Origin: Gorsachius magnificus
Taxonomy: Eukaryota > Chordata > Aves > Pelecaniformes > Ardeidae
Assembly: GCA_034008185.1 (NCBI GenBank)
Contig: CM067082.1
Coordinates: forward strand, 154,883,895 to 154,947,894
Reading direction: 5' to 3'
DNA length: 64,000 nucleotides
Shown here: one piece after another, positions 36,863 to 50,138 of the stretch
Numbering within the stretch: position 1 is the first letter of the stretch
Layout: every line of letters starts with the position of its first letter
Notes under the pieces: model-generated
What the model saw: only the letters and a program-made list of their open reading frames with translations
What the model was told of the DNA's origin: nothing
Database searches by the model: none
Translations under genes and position numbers: made by a program

Positions 36863-38261
36863 GATGTACCAGGACAATTATTATCAGAAGTCAGGAATTT
36901 GCTTCTTTACTTTAGGTGATGCAGTAACACATATACACAGAATTAATCCAAAAACTAAAAAAAAACCCAAAAACCAAGGAAATAAAAAAGAAAAGAAACA
37001 GTGTGCCTGGAATGGCCTTGATAGGGTTTATGCCTTCTGCTGGTGCAGGTGGGAACAGCTACTGGGGACTGGGCATGAGACTAAGTGCATCATTGGTCTG
37101 TTCCGTAACAGCTCATTCCCCCTCGTAAGCTCAGTAAAATTTGTGCCTCTCTCTCACGTGATCTGAAGACCTTTACAGGGATTAACATTGTGATGACTGT
37201 AATCTTGATGAAGAATACTTGTGCTGTTGCCAAGATAAGAAACTGAGGCAGCAAGCAAAGAAGAAATTAAATGTTTAATATCCTGTCTCATTTCCCACTG
37301 ACTGCAGCAGGCACTGCCTATGGCCAGCACCAACGAGAGAAGGGCAAAGAATGACAAAGAAACTAATTGGAAATCAGGGCCTATTTTCTGAGTCCTGTCC
37401 AAACTGCTTCTACTGCGACTAGAATTAGTAAAACTTCAGAGAAAAGCAGATAAAACACATTGTGTGTGTGATAAAAGAGGGGAGATTTCTCTGCCCTTTT
37501 CCTCACCATATATTTTAGCCCAGAAGAAAGGGAGGGCAGGATGCAGATCTCTGTGTTACCAAAACATCCTCTGAAGCAAGCCATGCTGCATTTTAGCTGC
37601 TAGGAGTATTTCCATCAGAGTCCTGCTATTAACCGCATACATAAGCTCACTTTTGTTCTGCTTACAGTTTTGGGCAAATGAACTGTGTGGTTTGGTGGAG
37701 CTGAGGAAAGCACGTACTTCAGGCAGTTCATTTCAGCCCCAGTGAAGTGTTTTTGAGACCCTTCTAGTGCATTACAGAAGAGCTTCCCAATTCTTCCCTG
37801 GTCCAGAAGCATGGACAAAAGGGAGAAAAAACCTGTTTCTTCTCCCCTACCCCCAGAATGATGCCGGCAGTTGACTATAAGCCCTACTTCTTATGATTAT
37901 GCAATGACTATTATTTGGATTCAAGAATTCATAGATTTTCCCAGGTCAGGAGAGATTATTTCACCAGCTAGTTTGTTCTTTGTCACTCATATGCAGAATA
38001 ACCCTGGTAGTTAGGGGACTATTCAGACTGAACTCCCCCCCCAGCCTGCTCCAAATTCAAAGACCACAGCTCAGAGATACAGGAGGTCCAGAGCTGTTGG
38101 AAAGACTTTTGCAACTCAGTGCGATTGAAACGTATCACCCACTCAGGCAGGCAGAGACTGAATCATTTCAAGCACTAGCTCAGCAGCAGAACCCAGCTGC
38201 TCTTTATTCTGTTCTCCCAATATTTTTTAATTGAATCACTGTAAAGGTTTTCCCAGGCTCA

Positions 38262-38345
38262 CCGCGCATTTTTTAGTTGTTCACCACATCCTGTGGCAAC
38301 GAGTTCCACAGTTTATGTGGCTTTGGGTAAAGAAGCCACATCCCC
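38262..38345 (-). mobile_element. Possible ancient LINE-derived fragment
   Basis: Read on the minus strand, the segment around 38275-38335 gives a peptide like HKLWNSLPQDV, which resembles the C-terminal (W-N-x-L-P) motif shared by CR1-clade and related LINE polymerases; the plus-strand text CATCCTGTGGCAACGAGTTCC is one that I have seen in many vertebrate repeats. It is short and diverged, with no terminal repeat, so the call is tentative. Confidence 0.3.
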
Positions 38346-40810
38346 TCAAAGACTTTTGTTTTCCAGCGAAGAATCCTGGCACATTTCTTGTTGGCTTGAA
38401 TGCCACGGCTTGAAAGCTATTTCATTCCATGGATCCTGTTTGTTGCCCTTTCTCTCTACCTTTTAAAAATTATTGTAGACATGTTTTACATGTATTTCAT
38501 TTCACCTCTGGGACTATACCATTCCACTCTATCGCCTTTAAGTCCTGACCTTCCAGACTCACCTTTCATTGCATGACACTTATTTCAAGCCAGATCCTGC
38601 TCATTCCCAACAAAACCTTATCACCATAGTTAAAGGACAGAACATCAGCAGAGCTCTACCACCTTCTCACTGTTTGCTCAGTGTTGTTGAGATACTACTT
38701 AATCTGTTTTGAACGAGACCTTGTTGCTGCCTGCTATCAAGAGGTGTACAAACATGGGATACTCCACACATGGTGCATTCACACTCTGAAGTATTTAGGA
38801 AAAAAACAGAACTACTGTTCTCTCCAAAAGCACTTTTGCCCCTGGTCTATTAGTGGAATGGAGCAGTATTCACTAAAGCTGAACCTGCCATTCAGGTTAA
38901 GTTATCAAACAGTTTTTGGAGAAGTTTCATTATGAAAGTCCCTGAACAAGTAGTAACTGCCCATAAATTAAGCAGTCATATTTGCAGTGTGTTGATTCCT
39001 CCCAATTTCCACCTGCTGCAGACAACCTATTTTTCACTTGGGAGAAGTGAAAATTGCCCAGCATTTGGGTTTTGTTATTCATCTGCAGCACTAAGGCTTA
39101 CTAATGATGGCAGGTAGTGGAGAAATAGGATATTAACTTGTTTCCCTTCAAAGAATGAGAAACGTAAGAAATAACTCCCTTGCTTGTCAGAAACAGCTGA
39201 AAGAAGGAGGAAATCCCTCCTGGCTGGTGAGTAAACTTCTGTTTACTCAAGAGCAAGAAGAGGCATAAAACTGCCTCTTCCTCCCTTTGACTACTTCTGC
39301 ATGCAAATTTCCATAGAACAATTCAATATATAATTTTTCTGAGGATTTATTTTTCCTCAGAAGGGCTGCAGGGTATAAAATAGGATCATGAGTTTTTAGG
39401 GGGTCTGTAGAGGCTCAGGCACATGTTCAAGTTACCGTGACTTAAAAAAATCCTCCGAATGAGCTGAAGTACAGTAACCTCTGTAAGCAAGGTAGCTCCA
39501 TATTCTTCTGTTGCATGTGACACAAAGACAAATGATCACATATAAAACTTGATTCTGGGACATGGATCATCTTTGTGATCTGTATTTCTACAGTATCTAG
39601 AACAATAATGTCACAGATCCTACTCCAAGATGCCCATGTGGTTCAAAAAATAATAATGCTAATAGTAGGTTCTCTGCTCCTGTTTAGAGACCTCGTCTTC
39701 TGTACTGATATTTCTCGTGCCTAAAAGTACTGCATGGAAACAATGCACTTTGGAGTTAAAAGAGAACATCTTATGGGTTCCTACATTTTGCAATAATTCA
39801 ACTCTCCTGCCTTTGCTTTGCCCCCTTGCTGTGTTCAGCATCTGTGAACACAGACATAAACTAAATGGTTCCCCAGAGCTCCTCTGGGTGAGGTCCAACA
39901 CAAGCACGATGTTGATGCTGCAATTGCAACTACGGGTCATGAAAAGCAAGGCAGACACTGTACTATGGAACGATTCCAGCTCCAAATTTTCAGTGCTCTG
40001 ATGTTTTCCCCTTTCTTTCCTCCTCTGCCTCTCATGCCCAGATGTTATGTTCATTACTGTTTTATTCTTCACAGCACTGTTTTCCCTCCTTCTGCTGCTA
40101 TGTAATTCGTATAATGCTTCAGAGGCAATGATTACCTTGAGATTTTGTGTTTGTTTTTTTCCATGAGTTTTATGATGGCTTCTTCCTCTTAACTGCTTTA
40201 AATTCTTCAGGAGCCTTTATGTAACAAGAAATAAGGAGCAAGTGCTGACCCTGTATGTCCACCCCTGTTCAACAATCATCTACAGCCTGAATGAAAAAGA
40301 GAATTTGAAGTAAATGAAATCTCAGCAGGACCCAAAATCTGACTCCTTTGCTCTGGAGACAGAATTAAAGTGATAAAGTGAAATAATGAAAGCCAAAGGC
40401 AAAAAAGAAAAGAGGGAGGGGAGGGGAATGATTACTTCATACTCAGCTTCTTCAGACAGTGGAGCCAGGCTATTTCTCACAACAGTATTTCCAGTCTCCC
40501 TTGTTTGAGTTTTTGTCCCTGTTCTATTGTAGAACTGCCTTAATTCCTGTTGGACCATCTTCTAGGTGTCAGCAGTCCTCAAGGGATTTCCTGCCTGACA
40601 AGAATTGATAAAGCTCACTGCTGATCCATGAGCACCTTTTTTCATTTTCATTTTTTCCCATCCAGACTCTGTTGACCTGTTCCCAACCCTGAGGCTAGGA
40701 AAAAATGGCACAGGAGTTACTCAGATGCTGAATGACAGTTTCCTGGGTCATGTACACATAGCATGGGATTCATCTAATCAAATGTTGATGTCTACAAATG
40801 TATCTCCACC

Positions 40811-40840
40811 ACAAATGAGCAAGTCACCTTGCTCATTTGT
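40811..40840. repeat. Perfect 13-bp inverted repeat with 4-nt loop
   Basis: ACAAATGAGCAAG at 40811-40823 and its exact complement CTTGCTCATTTGT at 40828-40840, separated by TCAC. Neither a terminator nor a microRNA precursor is likely at this length in a vertebrate intron. Such tight perfect hairpins often arise by template switching during replication. Confidence 0.85.
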
Positions 40841-43800
40841 AGCTCTGGATATCTAATAAGTAGAGCTTGAGACATAATTCATTTAATTCTCAAAGTAGAT
40901 CAGATGATGCCTTTTTTTCTCTATGGACATACATGGAAGTAAGGATGACTATCTCAACTGTGCATATTTACACTGTAGATGTCTACAATTTATCAGAAAA
41001 CTCCTGCCTTTAACATTTGGGTCTATTATACTGACTACATCATGCTAAACATCTGGATTACCCAAAAAAATCAGGACCATGATTTTTACCATGGGATGTT
41101 TTGATATTTAGGTGTCTTCTTCATACCGTCCACATACTTAACTGTAGTAGATCTGCTTATACTTGTGTGAGCAAGTTTTGCAACCAATGCTTCCTCGAGT
41201 GGTGACCTCAAAAGATGGGCAAGTGTTCAGCAGCCTGCACATTCACACTCGCCACAGGCATGCGCTGACAGAGAGAATCTCCCAGATGTTTTCTGCTTCC
41301 TGGTATGGTTGCATCTCCCTTAGTGGTAAATCCAAGGGCCTTTCACATTTGTCTGGCTTGATCGGGGATCTACTGACCAGTTGCATCTGATATTGTCCAT
41401 GGGAGCACAAGATCACAGCCAGGAAATATGCCACTGAGAGAAATCCCATGCTGGAAATAGCCCTGCTAATGAAGTGTAGAACATTTCTCTATCTGTGGAT
41501 TGGCATGATAGACTTTTCCCAACCTGTTACCTGTCTTGATTTCCACTGTTGGGGCTTGATATTCTGGACCTGTCCCCTGAATGAGGTGCTCTCTCAAATG
41601 GTTGAGTGATCTGCATATTTGGGCCTCTGATTTAATGTTTATCATGCCTAAAATGGACTAATCTAGAATGAGCCAAGGGATGATAATAGTGAACACAGTG
41701 CAAGTATTTGAATAGAAATAGAAGTGATGAAGACTCATTGGTGATTATGCGGTTCATGACTCACTGTCAAATTAATCTTTAACTTGTAGTCCTAGTTAGC
41801 TGGCCCCATTCCTCCTGTCCTTCCTCTGAAAAATGTTGAAGGGCAGTAGCATTGCCAGGCAAGTCAAGAAATTCAAATGAAATAAGTTTTTGCCAGGATG
41901 TGATGCCTACAATGATCTTTGCTAAGAGGAATCCTATCAGCAAGTTACCCTGTAAATTAACCAGGAAGAAACTGGTAAGGGTGCCAAGCGGGTGGGAGGT
42001 GGTAATTACAAGGTAATGGTGGTAATGCAAGGAGAGATAAAATCACAGCAGACTTTGAAAAAAATGTTTCCATCTTCATATGGTGATGGAGCAGGGTTTT
42101 TTAGTTTTAGATTTTTATTGGGTGTTTCATCAGCCTCCTGTTCTTTCAGAACCTTTTAATTATTTGCTCTTATTTCCCTTGACACCACTGGGAAGACATT
42201 ACTTCATTGTGTGCCTATGTATGTGAGCATGTGTCTCCCTCATTGATGCAGCTGTGCACAAGAACAATAGGACTAGGTCTGTTCTTCTCACACTCAGCTT
42301 TTAAAAGCTATTGAATTCCTAGAGTTGGGAGGGTATAGCTAAGAATACGTCTCCACACCTACATGTTTTCTACTTGGCTCCTATTTGAGCCAGGATACTG
42401 ACTTGGATAGCTTTGATCTGCCTGAATACATCTGTCTTAGGTGAAGGATGCTTTTTTGTGCTGATGGATTTATCCATGTGACACTGCATAAAGTGTCTTT
42501 TACTAACCTCATGTTGAGATGGTAGAAACAAGCAAGAATTTAAAGATAGAAGATAAGGATCATGTGATACCAGGGCTAGGATCCATGCTCCTTTCAGACA
42601 GCTATCCTGTAGAGGTCTCTGTCGGAACACAACACCTGTGAAATCCCTGGTACCTGAGCTGTATACTTTAGTCTCTGTCCTAAGAGTCTTAACCTCAAAT
42701 GCTACTAGTTCTTATTCATTGTTTAGTCTCCAGGGATGAGATTTGTCTCTCTTGATTTTGGTAACTAACACCTCAGTTTTCTAGTCTAAAGTAAGCCTAA
42801 GCAGCCACTGAAGAGCTGTGAGTCTTTCCTTAGAGCTATTCCATTCAAACTGGTATGGGTTCTTGGCATTTGTGGGAAAAATTGTTCTCAGGAATGGCCT
42901 TTTTCTCTCTACTGACTCAAGAGGGAAGCTGAGGAGCAACTTAAGCTATAAGGACTCTCTAAGATAGTTAAAACTTAGGTGAGGTGATCATCAGCCTGGG
43001 AACGGTTGGTTAAGATGACTCAGAGAAAAGATGCAAAAATTGCTGTAATGGAGCAGAAATTTCTCTTATCTCCTTGGACAGCATGAACAGGTTCTGCCGA
43101 CACATTCAGCAGCATTTTGGTGGCTTAAATGAGGACTGCCTCCTTTGAAAGCCCTGCTAACAAATCTAAGTTTAGCCACCTCCTCAGCATTTGCTGCACT
43201 TCCATTCAGATGGGAAACGAAGGGAAGGAAAAGTACTGGAACTTAATGGCTACAGCTCTAAAAACACCATTAACTGCAAAGCATGTGTATGAGCCACTAT
43301 TCCCATCCCATAGTATATTCATTGAAATAATTCCTGCCCGGTTCTTTCAAAGCTATTACTTTTGCAATATCCAGAATTGACAGGAAGACCTTCTTTAATA
43401 GCCGAGGAACATAAGTGAAAAGAAAATAAAAGGTGGAATGGAATTTGTCTGGACAACGGGGAAAGATACTGACTCAGATAAGATTATTTTCTGGGAGGGG
43501 GACTGAATAAAAGTATTTTTCTGCAAGTGGTTTAGTCATTGAAAAATGCAGCTTCAGGTTAATTTTTTTAAGAATTTAGGTCAAAAAATAATGACCATTA
43601 ACAAATTTGGAAAATAAAAATGTATTGACCTTTCATGACAGAACAGTGTTTCAGAAGTATTGCTACTTAAATTTAATTAAGGTTAAAAAACAAAGAATAT
43701 TAAAATTAAAAATAAAAAGCTAAAAATAAAATTTCCTACTGCCTTTCCAACTCTCTATATCAGGTCAGCCAAAGAGAAGAAAAATCTCACTTAATTGAGC

Positions 43801-44106
43801 AGAATAGCGGGGGGGTTTTTTTGTTGTTTTTTTTTGTTAACTGTTGAAACAAAATATCAATTATTTACACAGTTCCACTTTTGAGTGCTTCGTTTCTATG
43901 GTGACAGCTAGCTCATTAAACTACACCGCCTCTCTTTTTTAATCCAGAATTAAACAGTATCAAGAAGACCAGCCTTACCTTCCACTACATGGCCTACATG
44001 ATGTACCATGAAAAACCGATCAGAGTAAACAGGGGCAGCTTCTTTACAGTATATGCAGAAGCCATCAAGAAGCGAGGGTTTGCCCCATATATTTATTCAT
44101 TATTTT

Positions 44107-44121
44107 GGGGGGGGGGGGGGG
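44107..44121 (+). repeat. G15 homopolymer
   Basis: Fifteen consecutive G within TATTTTG...GTTGC. Such runs are unstable and prone to sequencing error, so the exact length is uncertain. Confidence 0.9.
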
Positions 44122-45754
44122 TTGCTTTTGGTTTTGTTTTAAATTACCATTTTCAAATGCAAGGTGTAGTAGCTGCATTTGCAATGGATTTTACCTGTGG
44201 GACAGGGGGATTGTTTTAATTCATGTTGCCCCAAGCTGCAATTGTAAGCTTTACGTGTAATTGCAAGCGTGATATAACAGGTCACTGCAGTTAAAAAATG
44301 AACTTTGAATAGCAGTAAAAATTCTGTGATGAAATGAGTGATGGCCTTTCCTGGGCTGCTGTGATCTGTTGGTATTTGCAGTCATGGACAGATGGAAGCT
44401 GTGACAATGTACATTTAGCTTTTTTATGTCTATAGTACCGTGGCAGAAAAAAAATCCCCAAAAGACATTTAACATCTCATCTGAATGATAACTGAATGAC
44501 CATCTATGATTTGAGTATGATTTTCATCAGATCTTTGCACCTTTTCTTACACTGTGTGCTTGTGCTGTATCCCATCCGGCAGCTGCTGCAGTCTTCTGCC
44601 GAAGCAGATACATTTCAGTGCTGAATTAAAGCATGTCCTTGCATGCAAACTGTGTTTTCACAAGGGTCCTAAAAACATGTTATATTTCTGTAAAAATGAG
44701 TGAGTCGGGTGTCAGACAGCTGGATATTCATTTAAAAGGTAATTCTGTGAAGATGGTCTATTGTTCCTATTCCCATGGCATATTCTGTGGCTGTCTGTTG
44801 TATCTTCTGACTAAAGTGAGTCTTTATTGCTTCTTTAGATTGTTTGTCTCACTGAGAAAAACAAAGCAGTAAGCGAGTGAATTCAATTCTTGTTGGAATC
44901 AATGGCACAGTTGACTGGTTTCTGGGATCTTTATTTCTAGTGGGGAACATGGATTAAGACAGCACTGACTGACTTTGAATTTCTCTGTACTGGCAGTGAC
45001 TGCATTTCAGGGAAAACCTAATCGAACCCTAGACTTTGCATGCAAATTGCATTCTAATGTCCAATAAATTCCTGAAGCAAGAGAATTAGGGAACTACTTC
45101 GGAGATTTTTAGGACCAGATTCAGGTGCACGTAAACAGATATCTCTAGGTGTCTTAGGTAGCAAGACATTCCGACATGGGGCCTACAGAAGGTCTGTGTC
45201 TATCTAGACTGGCAACTTGATCCCCTGAAGGATCTCAAATTGCTCTAAAACCCTCTCTTTGTGAAAATAATTTCAATCCTTTCAGTGGAAATACCTGATA
45301 TAGCTACCTAAAAATTCCATGTTCAGTTTAAGTTAGTCACCCAGGCTCCCTACATAATCAGTGATGAAAAACAGAAGACTTCTGAGTGCAGGTCATTACC
45401 CACAGACATCTTCATTTTGTCACTGGAATTACTTTCAGGGCTTCAGTAAATGTGTTGACTTCATGGGCTACTGTGGAAGCTGAGGCACTGAGGAAAGGGG
45501 TTTATTGTATAGAGACAGATATCTAGTGTCCTCGCGATTCCTTGAGTATCTGAGACACCCATGCAGGGCTGGAGGATGTGGCACAGGCTTATTGTAGTGA
45601 CAATATTGGAATAGAAGCAGGAGGTGAGGTAATAGCTCAAGTGGCCCTAGGGACATGCACTGAGGTAGCTGAAGCCCACCTCAGTTTGCATACAGCCATA
45701 TACATTCAGGTTTCTTAGTCTGAACCTAAAGGACCCACTGAATCACTATGGTGA

Positions 45755-45936
45755 AACACAGGAACAGATTGTCCTGAGGACTGTAGATAGCCTGTCCCTG
45801 GAAACATTCAAGGTCAGGTTGGTTGGGGCTTTGAGCACCATGATCTAGTTGAAGATGTTCCTGCTTATTGCAGGGGGTTTGGACTAGATGACCTTTAAAA
45901 GTGCTTTCCAACCCAAACCATTCTGTGATTCTAAGA
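45755..45936 (+). mobile_element. CR1 LINE, 3'-end fragment
   Basis: Forward CR1 of about 180 bp: CAGATTGTCCTGAGGACTGT, CCTGTCCCTGGAAACATTCA, AGGTCAGGTTGGTTGGGGCT, then TTGCAGGGGGTTTGGACTAG, ATGACC and TTCCAACCCAAACCATTCTG, ending TGATTCTAAGAATCT. Only the last ORF2 codons and the 3' tail remain. Confidence 0.9.
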
Positions 45937-48167
45937 ATCTCGATGGAAAGAGAGAGGCTGAGAACTAGTCATTTTTCCTAAGAGAGTCCTCTAAAAAAAA
46001 TAAAGGAAGGTTTGTTTGCTGAAGGATGTTAATCAGCCTATGAAAAACACAGAGACATGTTTGGTTGTTTTCAACAGAGAAACTACAGGATTACTGTACA
46101 CACACACATCCGCAGAGTTTGGTTGTATTAGTCAAATTACGCAAAGGCAAGGAAAGGACAGTACAGCAATAATTTATGATCTCTGCTTCAGCTTATAAAA
46201 GCCTAGAAGGATGTAGAAGATACTGGTACATATGCTAGTAGTTAATAAAGACAAAATACAAACATTGTTCCTTTCTACAATTCCTCAGGTTTGGGCTTCT
46301 GTTGCTAATGAATTCATAAAGTATGAAAAGTTAATATAATAGGATCTACCAATACAGACTGAAAGTAAGATTCTAGCCTGTGTTAAGGACATGTTTTATC
46401 AGCCTGGTATGATGAAGGATTTGTAATATACCTGCCGATTCCCATTCTACCCCACAACAGCTCCCATAGTCTGTGACATTGCTTTTTTTCATCAGCTGAC
46501 AGGGCTATGAACTCATGGAATGCACAAAGCTTTCCCAAGAGAAGTGTGATCTGGGAACAGTGCTCCAACCTGGGACCTGCTGCAGAGAATCACGACCAGA
46601 CTCTCCCTTTTACTTACACATGGAGACTGTGGTCACCCAGTCTATCATTTGTGTGAAATGACAATAAGAGTCATCAAGCATCATGCAGTGTCCTTCTGTT
46701 TCTGCCCTGTTTCTATTCAAACCTTCATTCAGTCTCTCATTAGAGGTAGATTTAACATGCTTAGCAGTGGCACAGCAGAAAGTGAACTGGTTGGACCTTA
46801 TTTTCTGGGATATAATGGGATTTCTGTGAGCCTGCTATGAAGGTGGCATTGTTTGAACTTCCTTGGTTATTCTTCTGTACCTTGATATGAAGATGAGAAC
46901 AATATCAGGAGCTTTTTTGCAGAGAGACAGCATGGAGTTTTTTCATGGAACTTGAGATTTGTATGCCAAAGGTATTTTTGTCTCAGCTATTGTCCCAAAG
47001 CTGCCTTCACATTCAATGGGCAAAAGTTGGCTTTTTGAGGGAATGACTCATCAGACCTATTTCAAGTGCCTGCTTTCAGATGAGAGACATTGTTCTCTAG
47101 GATTGTCTATTTGTATCTGTTACTACAAAAATTTTGAGGGCTATTCAAATGTAGATGTTGGCAATTGATCTGTTGAATCCTGCTCTGGTAAGCATATTTG
47201 CCAGTTACTGCTTGCTTTGTTAATGGGAATGGTTGCCTGTACTTAGACCACTAGTGGGAGAACAGTAAATATGGTGGGAACAAGAAGGGATTAGAACCAA
47301 CTCCAATGGCTTTCCATTAATAACTTCAATTGGAAGATTTCCCCTACACTGTTGAGAATCACTTCCTTTTCACCAGTGTATTGGCTTCTGGAGGAACATT
47401 CTGTCATAGCACATTTTGTACATTTAGAATCACTCCTTTTGGTATCTGCATGTGTTGTAGGATCACTGTAGTAATGGATCAAGTGCTGTTAGACCAAAGA
47501 CTCAAGAGAGTCTTCGTAGCCTGTTCTTCACTGTAAAATGTTTTTTTCTGATGAGACTTCTCCAAGCAGTGATATTCTCACATAGGCCAATGACTAAAAT
47601 TGCCCAGCTGACAATTTCATTTCTTGTTTTGGCTTATTCTGAGCTACATTCACTACTTCTTAATATACCTTACAAACTTAAGCCAAGAACTTCATTACAA
47701 GAAACTGCCTACTCAATAATACATGCGATGGAATAAGTGTAATAATTTGGACTCCTGACAGATTGTGCATATTGATTTTTCCTCAGCAAAATAAAACTGC
47801 AGAACAGTAAGTTAAATCGTCTTCAGACAGACGAGCAAGTTACAGTGCTATAACAAGTTATTAACTATTCTGTCTGCTGAGTGGTAGAAAAATGTTTGTA
47901 TGTACTCCTCATGGCAAAAATGAGATAATTCAGTTTTACTTACCTTCAAAAGTAGAAGTGCAAAGTAACTTACATGCATAGTAACACCTTAAATACCAAT
48001 GCCCTGAGTCCCTACTGTTTATCTAAGCCCTATTTTTTCCACAAATTTCTATATATTTCTACTTCATTGGAAAATTAAGCTATGCCCTTTCTTTTGTTGC
48101 AAATTATGATGGATCAGATTTTGATTTCTTCTATAAGATACTGAAGAGATGTAGAAAGTGGAGACAG
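45937..48167. other. Intron 2 sequence
   Basis: No exon, RNA gene or named repeat recognised. A short (CA)n lies near 46099. Confidence 0.5.
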
Positions 48168-48454
48168 TCATAGAATCATAGAATCATAGAATGTTTTGGG
48201 TTGGAAGGGACCTTTAGAAGATGTCATCTAGTGCAACCCCCCTACAGTGAGCAGGGACACCTTTAACCAGATCAGGTTGCTCAGAGCCCCATCCAACCTG
48301 GCCTTGAATGTTTCCAGGGATGGGGCCTCCACTACTTCTCTGGTGGAGTTCACGTTCCAGTGTTTCACCACCCTCATTGTAAAGAATTTCTTCCTTAGAT
48401 CCAGTCCAAACCTACCCTGGTTTAGTTTAAAACCATTACCCCTTGTCCTGTCAT
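48168..48454 (-). mobile_element. CR1 LINE, 3'-end fragment with an internal change
   Basis: Reverse-oriented CR1 starting with three copies of the terminal repeat (TCATAGAATCATAGAATCATAGAATG), then TTTTGGGTTGGAAGGGACC and CACCTTTAACCAGATCAGGTTGC. It is the same subfamily as 36328-36862 and aligns with it through ACCATTACCCCTTGTCCTGT, where it stops. Near 48341 the expected CTGGGCAACCTGTTCCAGTG is replaced by CTGGTGGAGTTCACGTTCCA, which changes [11 protein letters not shown] to [12 protein letters not shown] in the antisense frame. Confidence 0.95.
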
Positions 48455-50138
48455 GGGTAGTTTTGAGCTTCAAGACATGGAAATATCCAAACAGACTGAC
48501 CACCCAGCTAATAATATCTTTATAGCTACCACTAGATTGTTTTGCAAAAAAAGTCATTAACAAATCACACTTTAAAGATATTGACAGCTCTTAAACCTTT
48601 AACCAAACTAAGTGCCGTAAATATGCAACCGGTGGTGGGAGGGTTCTGAGGTCAGCACCAGGAACAGCTCTCGCTCTTCTCCAGGTGTAAATCTGCTGCC
48701 ATCAATCTGCAACCTCCACCCCCGCTGAATTCAACAGAAATTTTCAATGCATCTTTCAGTAAAGAGAACTGTACTGGGCTCTATATTTAGGAGAAAATGG
48801 CCTCCTTGGGGAACAGTTGTATCACTGGATGTTAAACATCTTATTTATTGGCTAAATTAGCTGGTTAGTCTCCCAAGACAGTTGATAGACACTGAGATTT
48901 ACATTCAGGTTGCATATTAAACCACCTACATTAAGGTGTCTTAATATTCAAGATGAGTCCCACTCAGGCTGTATACATAATTTCAAAGAGTTTAGCTGCC
49001 TATTTCAGTTCCCAGTCCTGGATTTCCCCTTTCCCCATAATTCACATAGACTATTTTATTCTCTGGCTTTTTCTTTTTTTTTTTTTTTTTTTTTTTTGCG
49101 GGACCTTTACCCAACCAGCTTTGCCAGGTAAGGCACATGTCTGAAGTTAGGTGGTGCCCTTTTCACCCTTCAAGTCTTGTGGACAAGCACCTGGACATGC
49201 TTTTCTTATTAATCCTTTTCCTTGCCTTTCTGCTTACCCTAAAAGCCATTTCAGACTTCCTGAATAATTGCCTTTCCATAGCAGCTCACACTTTTGATAA
49301 TCAAGCCATACATTTCATGCTCACACAGTTGCTGGAATTGATTGGTTTGTTTCCTTTACAGAAAAACAGATCAAAGAAAGCACAGTGAAACAAAGCAACT
49401 AGAAATCACAACCAAAACAAAAGGCACGCTTCAAATAATTATTGATTAATGAGTGAGGAAGAAGCTGCAGGTACCATAAATGAGTGATTAACCAGGACCT
49501 GTGTGAAAAAAAAATTACTGGAAATAGAAGTCAATGCACAATGAAATGCTTTAGGAGTGAAAAATAATTATTAGAGTGTGTAGCAAGAATATGCCCCAAC
49601 CATGTGACAAGAGCAAAGCCAAACTGAAATAATGACCACAAACAATTAATTAAAATGCACTGAAGGACTGTTATATACATTTTGAGAACATGCTTCATCT
49701 TTGTTCCCAAGATATGAAAGTACTTGAATCTGCTCCAGGTTTTTGGTCATGCAGCCAAATGGCTAATATAATTCTACCCCTTCTCTGCTAACCTGCAAAC
49801 TACTTAAAACAGAGCCTATTGTTATCATAATTGAATAAGCTATAACGAAATTAAATATCATGCTCCCAGTCAGTAGAACTATTTCATAGTTGTCTTCACA
49901 CAGGATATACAAGAGTCACTGATTTGTTTCCCATTATTCTTCTGGATAAAGAAAAGTTCAAATGGTATGATTCTAACAGCTGATCATTCCTGCTCACATG
50001 AATAAAATTTCTCACTTGGGCTACAAATGGAGCATTTTTTGTGCACTTTCTGTTTTTTTCTTCTACATGTACCCTAAACTGTTAGTCTATGGACAGAATA
50101 ACCTATCTGAGGATATATGTAAATATATACCTGTACAT
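48455..50138. other. Intron 2 sequence with a long T run
   Basis: No exon recognised. A run of 24 T at 49074-49097 is the main feature; it makes the two overlapping plus-strand frames at 48910-49144 poly-Phe and without meaning as proteins. Confidence 0.55.
49074..49097 (+). repeat. T24 homopolymer
   Basis: Twenty-four uninterrupted T after GGCTTTTTC and before GCGGGACC. No SINE or LINE body is recognised next to it, so it is not obviously a retroposon tail. Confidence 0.9.

Larger units (their letters stand above)
36863..45754. other. Intron 2, left part
   Basis: Nearly 9 kb with no exon recognised. It includes a possible old LINE remnant (38262-38345), a perfect hairpin (40811-40840) and a G-run (44107-44121), listed separately, and a GGGGGGG followed by T-rich sequence at about 43809-43840. 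The frames here (up to 137 codons, minus strand 39659-40072) have no recognisable domain. Confidence 0.55.

Noticed and set aside
40669..40760. A possible extra exon after the acceptor-like TTTTTTCCCATCCAG
   Set aside because: The reading frames after it do not match any part of PAC1, and exons 2 and 3 already join with the conserved residue count.
48910..49144. Two Phe-rich membrane-like small proteins
   Set aside because: They are translations of a T24 run and its flanks in two frames.
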